A stretch of 64,000 bases of DNA from Planctomycetota bacterium (GTDB taxonomy: Bacteria; Planctomycetota; Phycisphaerae; Sedimentisphaerales; Anaerohalosphaeraceae): positions 42,809-106,808 of the forward strand of contig VRUI01000005.1 in the NCBI GenBank assembly GCA_019456225.1, written 5' to 3'. The position numbers were made by a program, and so were the translations under genes. Below are positions 16,803 to 23,933 of this stretch, one piece after another. A model generated the notes under the pieces. The model was given only the letters and a program-made list of their open reading frames with translations, made no database searches and was not told the DNA's origin. Each line of letters starts with the position of its first letter. Position 1 is the first letter of the stretch.

Positions 16803-17105
16803 ATGACAAATGCAGAACGACAAAGAAAATATCGGGCAAAGCACAAGATGCTTACCCAGATCAAAGACAAAAAACGTAAAGCCGACAGAGTTGATAAGGA
16901 AGGCTTGAGATGGACAAAGGCACAGTTCTTTTTAGAGCGTGCAGACGGTAACGACTTCGATGACCTTGACACCACCTATTGCAGCTTTGGCCCGGACGAG
17001 TTTAGATCGGTAGGCCCTACGCATGGGCCTTTTCATGAACCGAATCCGGTACTTGCCCGGAAAATGTTTGCTCGTGCTTGTATAACCATGACAAACTTGG
17101 TATAA
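16803..17105 (+). CDS. Hypothetical protein with basic N-terminus
   Basis: 100 aa. Opens TNAERQRKYRAKHK, a basic helix seen at the start of many short phage and plasmid proteins. The rest is polar with no recognised domain (DFDDLDTTYCSFGPDEF). The end overlaps the promoter of the following membrane-protein gene. No obvious ribosome-binding site, hence moderate confidence. Confidence 0.5.
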   Translation: MTNAERQRKYRAKHKMLTQIKDKKRKADRVDKEGLRWTKAQFFLERADGNDFDDLDTTYCSFGPDEFRSVGPTHGPFHEPNPVLARKMFARACITMTNLV

Positions 17106-17106
17106 T
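17078..17106 (+). promoter_or_regulatory. Sigma70-type promoter
   Basis: TTGTAT (17078-17083), 17-bp spacer, TATAAT (17101-17106). Reads toward the membrane-protein gene at 17185. Confidence 0.65.
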
Positions 17107-17184
17107 ACTTGAATAGTGGTCCCTAGGCACACTCGGGACGCATGACTGACAATACCGATTCTGGTGATTTTTTGGAGTTAAATT

Positions 17185-17649
17185 ATGGAACTGGCATATG
17201 GGATAATAATAGCTATTGTTTTCTTTTCTGACTTAGCACGCATGAGGTATTTGCACAACAAAGGAGTACTAATTGATTTCGGAGGACTGTTTATTAATCC
17301 CGTTGGCATAATAATTACAATTTTTATCACTGTTTATGCTTTTGTTCTAGGAATAGTTGATTTTGGATTTAGCTTGTTGGGAGTAACTGGAGCTTTATTT
17401 TGCTGTTTACCTGCCGTTGTTGCCGGTCTGTTGGTTGGCGGGGCTTTCTCTTCGTTGCCATTTACTATATTAGCTTGTAATATTTGGTTATTGATAATGC
17501 ATGAAAAGCACATGGGTATAGGCATTATAGGCGAGATGGTATTTGATGAAGGTACAATACATGCACAAATCGTCGGCATAAGCGCTACTGTTACATCGTT
17601 TATAATTCCTATTGTATCATTCTTTAAACTTTTTAGCAAACGCAATTAA
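17185..17649 (+). CDS. Multi-TM membrane protein, unknown
   Basis: 154 aa with about four hydrophobic segments (AYGIIIAIVFFSDLA, PVGIIITIFITVYAFVLGIV, GALFCCLPAVVAGLLVGGAF, SATVTSFIIPIVSFF). No family recognised. ATG 17185 has GGAG upstream (TTTTTGGAGTTAAATT). Transcribed from its own promoter. Confidence 0.7.
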   Translation: MELAYGIIIAIVFFSDLARMRYLHNKGVLIDFGGLFINPVGIIITIFITVYAFVLGIVDFGFSLLGVTGALFCCLPAVVAGLLVGGAFSSLPFTILACNIWLLIMHEKHMGIGIIGEMVFDEGTIHAQIVGISATVTSFIIPIVSFFKLFSKRN

Positions 17650-17667
17650 GTTTGTCCAGTGTATTAA

Positions 17668-17817
17668 GCCTACGCCCGGCAGATCGGTCTTGACGCCGAC
17701 AAGGTGGTGGGTTCTATCAAAACGAGCTATTGCCCCGGCTGTGATGTTGAATTGAAAGCAAGCGAGAAATATTGTCGATCATGCCGGATAGCAGCACGCT
17801 ATAAGACCGCCATATAA
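17668..17817 (+). pseudogene. Zinc-ribbon gene fragment
   Basis: A stop lies immediately upstream, and the frame reads YARQIGLDADKVVGSIKTSY then CPGC-x10-CRSC and a basic end. It looks like the C-terminus of a gene whose front is gone. The stop falls at the start of a 115-bp repeat. Most of the rest of the gap 17818-18048 is that repeat. Confidence 0.5.
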
Positions 17818-17927
17818 GGCCATACAGCACGCGCCAGTCCAAAAACTACCCCAAAAAAAGCAACATTGGTACATTTATACCAAAAGTGAAAAAATGAACA
17901 ATAAACTGTGTCGCAGGTAGGATTATA
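17813..17927 (+). repeat. 115-bp dispersed repeat, copy 1
   Basis: Matches 31333-31447. The first ~75 bp differ at only two positions; the rest is more divergent. Both copies sit directly at the end of a truncated reading frame. Confidence 0.8.
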
Positions 17928-18048
17928 AGGAAGCAAAGTAGTAATTGTCGCTACTTAAAGGCAGAACTATTGGATATTCCTAAATATTTTACTTGATTTG
18001 GACGAATAGAATAGTGTAGAATGAATATTAACGAAAGGATGTTAAATT

Positions 18049-18612
18049 ATGCGTGCTCCCTGTAACAATTCAAACCCTTTTTCTTTTGACCTAGAAAAGG
18101 CTATTCAAGCAGTTGCGTTTTTGTTAAAACAAAAACCTCAAACAAACTGCTCTGATAATTACATGCGCATTTTAAAATTATTATATTTTGCGGACAGGGA
18201 AAGCATAAAAGAAACAGGAACACCTATAACTGGTGATCGATTTGTTGCACTCAAATACGGGCCAACTCTTAGCCGTTTATTGAATCTTGTACGTCAAGAA
18301 GCGCCGGGTGGTATTGAATGGGATAAGTTTATTCAAAAAGTTGGATATGATATTAGGCTTATCAATGACCCTGGTAATGGAAAATTATGCAAATATGAAA
18401 TTGAATTACTGAGAAAGATTTGGAACGAAAACCGAGACTTAGGGGAATGGGATGTCGCAACGAAATCAGAAACCTTTCAAGAGTTTATAAAAAATAACCC
18501 CGGAGATTCCCAAAAACCAATTCCATTGACTGATTTGTTAGAGGCCGTTGGCAGAAGCGATTGGCTTCAAGGAATCATTCAAGCTTCGACGGAAAGTTGC
18601 TCTCCAATATAA
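18049..18612 (+). CDS. Panacea-domain (DUF4065) antitoxin candidate, second pair
   Basis: 187 aa. Contains FDLEKAIQAVAFLLKQKP, NYMRILKLLYFADRESIKET and GDRFVALKYGPTLSRLLNLV, the Panacea/SocA-type core. It differs from the copy at 8266 and is not a recent duplicate. Followed 20 bp later by a small gene on the same strand. Role inferred as antitoxin from family and pairing. Confidence 0.85.
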   Translation: MRAPCNNSNPFSFDLEKAIQAVAFLLKQKPQTNCSDNYMRILKLLYFADRESIKETGTPITGDRFVALKYGPTLSRLLNLVRQEAPGGIEWDKFIQKVGYDIRLINDPGNGKLCKYEIELLRKIWNENRDLGEWDVATKSETFQEFIKNNPGDSQKPIPLTDLLEAVGRSDWLQGIIQASTESCSPI

Positions 18613-18632
18613 ACTTTAGGTGATTGATTTTA

Positions 18633-19031
18633 ATGCCATTTGAAATCGGTAATACTTATCAAAGTAATCAGAATTATGGTCACGTTGACGACCATCCTTG
18701 GGTTATCATCTCAGAACCCTCCACAAATCCTGAAAAAATAGCTGTTGTAAATATAACAAGCTGGAAGGACCAAGCGATTGGATTAAATGATGAAGCTTGC
18801 ATAGTAGATTCAGGAGAACACCCTCTCATAACACACAAGAGTTTTGTTTATTATAGAAAGGCGCTTTGCTTAACATTTGAGCAATTAGAAAAAGCATTCT
18901 CAGACACTCTAATAATTAAAAGCGAAGATTGCTCAAGCGAACTCTTAGGTAAAATTTTAGTGGGAGCAGTTAATACGCGTTATCTCCCTATTGAGATAGG
19001 CCAACTTTTAGAAGAACAATCGCTTATATAG
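18633..19031 (+). CDS. Predicted toxin partner of second Panacea protein
   Basis: 132 aa from the ATG at 18633; upstream TTG and ATT codons are less likely. Motifs seen: GHVDDHPWVIISEPS, AVVNITSWKDQ and SGEHPLITHKSFVYYRKA. The HPW-VI and HP-I-S-V-Y-A pattern resembles small β-barrel proteins of the PemK-like size class that accompany Panacea genes, but I cannot assign a named family. Toxin role is inference from operon position. Confidence 0.6.
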   Translation: MPFEIGNTYQSNQNYGHVDDHPWVIISEPSTNPEKIAVVNITSWKDQAIGLNDEACIVDSGEHPLITHKSFVYYRKALCLTFEQLEKAFSDTLIIKSEDCSSELLGKILVGAVNTRYLPIEIGQLLEEQSLI

Positions 19032-19134
19032 ACGATTCTACTTTTCGTTACACTCTGTGAGCTAAGTACATATTTCCGAGTTTCTTCGGTCCATAAAAAA
19101 GCGGAGTTTCCCGAAGCCTATAAGAGATGTACAT

Positions 19135-19452
19135 TCAGTATCTGAAACGAGTAACAGGTAGGCGTGCTGGCTGCCCCGCAGCAAAAATAACCAGAAATAC
19201 AAGAACTATTATAGCTAATCCGACCACAATATACTGAAGTTGATTCATTTTTTGATCACCACGCAGATAGTAAATTAAACCAGCAACACCAGCAGATAAT
19301 ATAAACCATTGGATAAGTAGCTTCTGAAATTGGATCGCCGCACTGTTCTCCGTCAGCAAGAACCCATAGCCTCTACGCAATGGAGGAAAAAGTCCAATAA
19401 CTATAAAGATAATTATTCCTGCCGACAAGACCACCGTTTGCCTTTTGTTCAT
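19135..19452 (-). CDS. Three-TM small membrane protein
   Basis: 105 aa; hydrophobic segments at about 8-23, 45-62 and 72-90. Unknown family. Its leader GGAGATTTGGATTATGAACAAA closely resembles that of the DUF6804-like gene at 14978, so the expression signals were probably duplicated along with such genes. Confidence 0.65.
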   Translation of the reverse strand: MNKRQTVVLSAGIIIFIVIGLFPPLRRGYGFLLTENSAAIQFQKLLIQWFILSAGVAGLIYYLRGDQKMNQLQYIVVGLAIIVLVFLVIFAAGQPARLPVTRFRY

Positions 19453-19655
19453 AATCCAAATCTCCGCATAATATTATCGTTTCCTTCACCCCCCAAGCCA
19501 CCACCTGCCTTGCAAACAATAGTCTACCGAGAAATATATATCGATTCTGACTATATGAATTGCGGACAAAGGCGGTCTTGTGTAGTTGACAGCTACAATA
19601 GCTACCGTATTAAACGTGGAAGCATAGGCAATTCTGTCTTTTAGTCTACTTTCAT

Positions 19656-20240
19656 TCAGTCAGGATTCCAGTTCAACTTAGTCATATTCTCTGCATTAAC
19701 CAACTTAGTAGAGCCGTCTACGAAGGAAACATGGAAACCGCCTTTGTGTCTGGGCTCCATAGTCACACGGTGCCTGTCACTGTAGCTATTCCAATCTCCT
19801 TCACTTTCAAAAAATACAACGGTGCTGGCGGGGTTCTTGATTCTGGAAAGAGGTATTTCGCTCAGATTTCCATTGAACCCGTAGGCACATTTCACGTCAA
19901 GTTGGGATGGACAGGTCGGAAACTGTAGGGGCGGAATGATGTAATCAGCAAGTAAATCACACCAAGTAGAAGCTGGTGGAAAGTAATTCTTGTTATCCTC
20001 TAAATAAAACACTAGCGCCATGTTTAGTGAGGATAAATTTGACCGGCAACTGATAGCCATTGCATCTTTTCGTATTGATTTAGACTGCCCGCAAACTATA
20101 AGAAAACCTCCAATAAGCGTCATGAAAAAGGGCCACTTATGATACCGCCAGTGCTTTAATGGACTTTTCCTGCAAGCAAGAACCGCAGACCAAATTAATG
20201 CAATAAAAACGAGGATTTCTCCTAGAACTGTCATCGACAC
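19656..20240 (-). CDS. Membrane protein with H-X9-DG pseudopilin-like tail
   Basis: 194 aa. Two N-terminal membrane helices replace the usual prepilin leader. Then comes the body of a DUF1559-like protein: SCRSNLSSLNMALVFYLEDN, FPTCPSQLD and the C-terminal RHKGGFHVSFVDGSTKLV (H-X9-DG motif). The family is greatly expanded in planctomycetes, which supports a local origin for the cargo. GTG start at 20240 with AAGGAG; ATG two codons in is the alternative. Confidence 0.7.
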   Translation of the reverse strand: MSMTVLGEILVFIALIWSAVLACRKSPLKHWRYHKWPFFMTLIGGFLIVCGQSKSIRKDAMAISCRSNLSSLNMALVFYLEDNKNYFPPASTWCDLLADYIIPPLQFPTCPSQLDVKCAYGFNGNLSEIPLSRIKNPASTVVFFESEGDWNSYSDRHRVTMEPRHKGGFHVSFVDGSTKLVNAENMTKLNWNPD

Positions 20241-20493
20241 TTTGATAATCTCCTTTCAAATTCTCTGCACTGAACGACAAGCAGGTTTTATTCCTTGCCG
20301 ATTTTCCCAGTCAATATAAACCGGCATGATTATATATCGCTCAGTTTGGAGAGTCAAGGGCCATTTCCGGCTAATAATGTTAGTCTTTAAAGCCTGCAAG
20401 AGAGAATGAAATTATACGATAACTGTTGACTTTAGTTGACATTATGTTGAAATTTGTTGAGTTCTGAAAACCTAACAAAACTTAGTATTTGAA

Positions 20494-20509
20494 CTTGTCA
20501 AAACTTGTC
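20494..20509 (+). promoter_or_regulatory. Internal CTTGTC pair resembling arm sites
   Basis: CTTGTC at 20494 and 20504 followed by TTTTT, as at both element ends. Nearby TTGACTTTAGTTGACA resembles TTGACTTTGGTGGACA beside attR. May mark an old element boundary. Confidence 0.35.
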
Positions 20510-20802
20510 TTTTTGAATAACTGGAACTATTAACAATAGTTAAGGTTCCCCAACATTTTCAGGGGAGTTTTCCAGCATTAAAAAAGAATTAGTGGAATAT
20601 AAGGTTGATTTTGGAAATAGGCTGTTATGACTACCATCAAGGTCTGATCGGCGATTCTACGAGCGTAAGGACACTCTGAGAGGTGTCCTGTGAGATTCTG
20701 TGGGTTGCTGTGAGAAAAAAAAGAGCACCGCAGCTGTTTTTCCGAATGGAAATTTGAGAAAAAACCAACGCTTAACGGTGCTCTATAATTTTTTATAAAA
20801 GA

Positions 20803-20884
20803 AAGGGATCACCGCCCCGGCGACGTTAAACCATAACGCCACAAAGCCGAGACGGCAACCTGTTGTGTCCTAAGCAATCCCTTT
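20803..20884 (+). ncRNA. Structured RNA motif, tandem copy 1
   Basis: Closed by AAAGGGAT/ATCCCTTT. Inside: CGCC-CC-GGCG, a GTTA/TAAC stem, GCCG-AGA-CGGC and CAAC-CT-GTTG. It shares nearly all of its first 50 bases with the copy 93 bp downstream. Differences fall mainly in loops and in one stem that stays paired. Not a riboswitch class I recognise. Strand is uncertain since the stems read both ways. Confidence 0.5.
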
Positions 20885-20895
20885 AATAGTTGTCT

Positions 20896-20980
20896 AAAGG
20901 GATCACCGCCCCGGCGACGTTAAACCTGTAACGCCACAAAGCCGAGACGGTAACATGTTGTATCCTATTTTGATCCCTTT
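20896..20980 (+). ncRNA. Structured RNA motif, tandem copy 2
   Basis: Same closing stem AAAGGGAT/ATCCCTTT and same core (CACCGCCCCGGCGACGTTA, GCCACAAAGCCGAGACGG). The last stem is AACAT/GTT rather than CAAC/GTTG. No gene follows it closely on the plus strand, so a cis-regulatory role is not obvious. Confidence 0.5.
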
Positions 20981-21006
20981 AATAATAAACTTACATTTAA
21001 TCTAAC

Positions 21007-21175
21007 AAGGCAGGCAGGGGTCGAACCTGCGCAGCTCATACCAAGGTACGCACCTGTGTATATCCACAGCTTTTCAATTAGTCACACCTGGGCTTATGGG
21101 TGATATAACCCTTGAGCCGACTGGATTATGGCACATAACCGCCTACCAGTACGTTTACCATTCCGTCACTGCCTC
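21007..21175 (-). ncRNA. tRNA-like fold with long insert
   Basis: On the minus strand, GAGGCAG pairs with CTGCCTT (7 bp, one G-T) at the two ends. TG and a D-arm-like ACG-GAATGGTAAA-CGT follow the 5' arm. A perfect T-arm GCAGG-TTCGACC-CCTGC directly precedes the 3' arm. ACTGG/CCAGT sits where the anticodon stem should be but encloses 21 bases, and ~90 extra bases with three hairpins lie before the T-arm. Too short for a tmRNA. Perhaps a degenerate or intron-bearing tRNA. Confidence 0.45.
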
Positions 21176-21744
21176 GACTGAAAACCGCTGCACTATTAAC
21201 AGCATCCGGCTCTCAACCACACCAAATTTTCTAAATCTTAACGCGCACAATCTCCGCAAAAAAAACCATGGGTTTTAGTTTAAATCTATAGGCGTGTGCG
21301 CAAAAAAGGTGCACCGCCGAAACACGTCCAAGGCAGGGCACGACACCCCATCACAGAGCGAGATCAACGGTGCATATCTACTAATATGTACGAAAGCTAT
21401 CCCCTCTTTAGGTCAAAAAAAGAGGATGCTCCCCACACATAGCAGAAAGCACCCTGTAATCCATACGCTTCTGTGATTTACAGCCAAAAGCCATAAATGT
21501 CGTGTTTGCCTTGAAACGCATGAAACCATTAAGGTGATTTCATACTATATTAAATTATAAGTAATGATTGTATCAGTTTCAAACTCAATATGCAAGAAAA
21601 AAAGGATAAAAAATCTGCGACGAAAAAACAGAGAGTTTTATTTAGCCGCCAATCTATTTTCGTAATCCGCCAATTCCGGCAAGGTTGCCGTTTTTGTCTT
21701 TGTATTTTCAGAATAACCAGCCGTTTGCTTTCATGTTTTATTAG

Positions 21745-21939
21745 TGCCTTACGGTCGATGATGATTTCACCGGCAAGGTGGAAACCGACGACGATGCCGA
21801 AGCCATGACCTACGAATTCGATAAGACTTTCCCCGAGATCACTAAACACGCCGAGGCTTACGAGGCAGAGATCGCAAAGCTAATCGAGAATCTTGATATG
21901 GATATTGAGACGGTGCTTGTTGAGTACCGTGACATCTGA
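21745..21939 (+). pseudogene. C-terminal gene fragment
   Basis: Open frame with no start (a TAG lies just upstream) reading DDDFTGKVETDDDAEAMTYE then acidic coiled-coil-like sequence ending VEYRDI. More GC-rich than its surroundings, so it probably came from a chromosomal-type gene. Family not identified. Its stop overlaps the outer arm of the following cruciform. Confidence 0.45.
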
Positions 21940-22066
21940 TTTTGCCGGTTCTTTTGTGCCATTACTGCGTTGTTATTCTGGCCCGCACGTCCTCAACGTA
22001 CGACAGTACGCCTCCGGGCGGCATGCCAGAAACGCCTTGTACTGACGCAAAACTCCGCGGCAAAAT
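21939..22066. repeat. ~128-bp cruciform (nested inverted repeat)
   Basis: Outer arms ATTTTGCCG/CGGCAAAAT, inner TTCTGGC/GCCAGAA, central CGTAC-gaca-GTACG. Resembles a REP/MITE-like palindromic unit. Only one copy seen in this window. Confidence 0.6.
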
Positions 22067-22170
22067 AGTGACAGGTATTGGCAAAGGCCTTGCATTTGAA
22101 ACAAAATTTCTCACTTAAATGAAATAGTAAACGATGGCATATTGTTTCAATCTCCTTTGAATGATCTATT

Positions 22171-22227
22171 GCATCGAACGCGATGGATAAGGGGCGAGTG
22201 TAACGAGTCCCTTATCCAAATGTTAGC
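22171..22227 (-). repeat. attC-like recombination site
   Basis: Read on the minus strand: GCTAAC, spacer, GGATAAGGG, loop, CCCTTATCC, spacer, then GCGTTCGATGC. Size (57 bp) and layout match an integron attC. The 3' core (GTTCGAT) departs from GTTRRRY at one base. The TAA stop of the upstream gene lies inside GCTAAC, as in many gene cassettes. Confidence 0.5.
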
Positions 22228-22648
22228 ATAAATTTACCACCCAAATGACAAGCCATGCCGCCAGAAGAAGGCCATAGTAAGCAAAGTAGATGTGCTTACG
22301 GCGTATGTCGGGCTTAGAAGCTTTTGCTCTAGCAATACCATCCTTGATTAGCGACATCCCCAACTCCTCTTCAATTTCCTTTCCGCGATCGCGGAACGCA
22401 GTCAGGTACGCGTACAAACGAATCTCATTCAAAATGGCTATGATTGCAGCGGCAAACGCGATCATAGATAAGACTACATGCCCAGCCGACATATCCAGGA
22501 GATTCTCACGGATGATTCCGAGAACTCCTGCTTGTACGGCCGTGAAGAATGTCATATCTGTTCGATGCATTCGGCTGATCGCTCGCCACCACTCGTTCGC
22601 TTCACGGTACTCCCATTCGAGTGTATTTCTATCCGCTGATTTCTCCAT
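22223..22648 (-). CDS. Three-TM membrane protein, possible gene cassette
   Basis: 141 aa. A charged N-terminus (TLEWEYREANEWWRAISRMH) is followed by membrane segments at about 35-48, 57-72 and 120-139. No catalytic motif. Its stop codon is embedded in the core of an attC-like site, and GTTAGC (GCTAAC on plus, 22674) lies just upstream of its start, so it has the form of an integron cassette. It sits 335 bp from a TIR gene on the same strand; a joint function with TIR is only a possibility. Confidence 0.7.
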   Translation of the reverse strand: MEKSADRNTLEWEYREANEWWRAISRMHRTDMTFFTAVQAGVLGIIRENLLDMSAGHVVLSMIAFAAAIIAILNEIRLYAYLTAFRDRGKEIEEELGMSLIKDGIARAKASKPDIRRKHIYFAYYGLLLAAWLVIWVVNLC

Positions 22649-22982
22649 GTCGTACTCCCTTCATCTTTGCTGGTGCTAACAAGTTATTACCTGGGATTTC
22701 CCATATAACATTGTATATCTTAGCTCAGCTACGCCGCTGAGCCTCTTTTAATAGAATATCAAATCTGCCTCGAAAACTCATGTTAAAAAAGGTACCGTAC
22801 CCCGTTTCGTTTGCCTATCAAAATACTTTTAACTATCAAAGGCTTTTATTCTGCTTTTACTCGTTTTCATTATTTGGCAGGTCTGGCCAGATTTGCCAGG
22901 TTTCTTCTTCAAGCATTTTTTCAAAGTCGTCCGGCAGTTCGTGGAGGAAGTCCAGGCCAGTTTCGTTTACCTAGTTATTTCC
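22649..22982. other. Gap with second attC-like half and a gene remnant
   Basis: Around 22674-22725 a minus-strand fold (GCTAA/TTAGC, GTTAT/ATAAC, TGGG/CCCA) could be the neighbouring attC. About 22856-22970 on the minus strand encodes the tail of a lost gene (GLDFLHELPDDFEKMLEEE) with a stop just upstream. Confidence 0.4.
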
Positions 22983-23825
22983 TTAACCATCATGCATAGG
23001 TAATCTCCGCAATAGAGTCTCGATGGAATCATAGTAATCTCCTGTAAAATCTGCGTATAACTTATCTCTAAGGAAGAGAGGAATCTCACATGGTCGATAC
23101 AAGATGGGTAGTATTTGAGATGTAGCAGAGCCGACTTGGTCAATCAGAACCGAGTTGAGCTCTTCACGGACCCAGCGTGACTCCACTGAATCAGGAGATA
23201 GTACCACTAAGAGATATGTACTATTTTGTATTCCCGTCTGTAACTTCTCGATTATGGAGTCTCCAACACACAGCTGCCATTCGTCATACCAAACCCCGTA
23301 GCCTCTTGCTACAAGCGACTTGGACAGCTGCTCAGCAAACTTATGATCTGCTGACGAATGACTAATGAAAAACTTTGTTTTGTAATCCGGTAAGATATGC
23401 CTGGACATGCCATTTCTGCTTGTCATGATTATATCTACAATGAGCGTGTTGAGTGCTTCAATTCCCCAGTTCCCACAGATTGTACAGTCCGCTCTGTTGT
23501 ACCAACCAACCACTGTGCGTCCAGGCCATGTATGCAAGAGAACCGGACCTTTGTACCCATTTTCCCTTATTCTACGCAGTAATGGCCCAGCGGGATAAAA
23601 TCCGGAAATGCGGCCGTGAGCCCATTCTTTATCTGCCTCTCCCGGCTTTCTTTCGTCGTCGCCCAGGTCTGTTCTGAACATTTTGCTGGTCGATACACCG
23701 CTGTCAATTACACGGACATGGAGATCATCGGTGCCACGTTCGAGGGCAATAGCTGCCGGTTGAAATATAAGAACAAACAAACCAATAAGAACTGTGATTT
23801 TTCTAGCCATGAGATTCTCCTTCAA
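22983..23825 (-). CDS. TIR-domain protein with N-terminal signal/anchor
   Basis: 280 aa. The N-terminus is a clear signal peptide or anchor (KITVLIGLFVLIFQPAAIA). A ~120-residue region with GYKGPVLLHTWPGRTVVGWY and two CxxC-like cysteines follows. From about residue 150 there is a TIR domain: KTKFFISHSSADHKFAEQLS, YGVWYDEWQLCVGDSI and LLVVLSPDSVESRWVREELN, the last holding the conserved catalytic-type Glu. Bacterial TIR domains usually cleave NAD+ in the cytoplasm during phage defence. A secretion-type N-terminus on such an enzyme is unusual. Confidence 0.85.
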   Translation of the reverse strand: MKENLMARKITVLIGLFVLIFQPAAIALERGTDDLHVRVIDSGVSTSKMFRTDLGDDERKPGEADKEWAHGRISGFYPAGPLLRRIRENGYKGPVLLHTWPGRTVVGWYNRADCTICGNWGIEALNTLIVDIIMTSRNGMSRHILPDYKTKFFISHSSADHKFAEQLSKSLVARGYGVWYDEWQLCVGDSIIEKLQTGIQNSTYLLVVLSPDSVESRWVREELNSVLIDQVGSATSQILPILYRPCEIPLFLRDKLYADFTGDYYDSIETLLRRLPMHDG

Positions 23826-23933
23826 TAAAATACTCCATTATCATCTCTCCGCACCACTGCGAAGAAGGATTTCCAATATTTTTTATGAAAGGTGTCTGAC
23901 CCTTTATTTTTCCTCTTTATTTTTCCCTTTAAT

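Larger units (their letters stand above)
20241..22222. other. ~2 kb ORF-free region rich in RNA-like structure
   Basis: No credible protein gene. Contents in order: a CTTGTC pair at 20494/20504; hairpin AGGACAC/GTGTCCT (20668-20689); hairpin AGAGCACCG/CGGTGCTCT with T-run (20722-20785); two tandem structured repeats (20803-20980); a tRNA-like fold (21007-21175, minus); long-range stems GCGCACA/TGTGCGC (21243-21302) and TGCACCG/CGGTGCA (about 21309-21374); hairpin CCTCTTT/AAAGAGG (about 21402-21426); a gene fragment (21745-21939); a cruciform repeat (21939-22066); and an attC-like site. Confidence 0.6.

Noticed and set aside
20803..20980. Tandem glycine or cyclic-di-GMP riboswitch
   Set aside because: Tandem layout and ACGC-CAAAGC-like bases are suggestive, but the conserved cores of both classes are missing and no suitable gene follows.
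21007..21175. tmRNA
   Set aside because: Total length about half of a tmRNA, no tag-peptide frame, and the D-region does not match.
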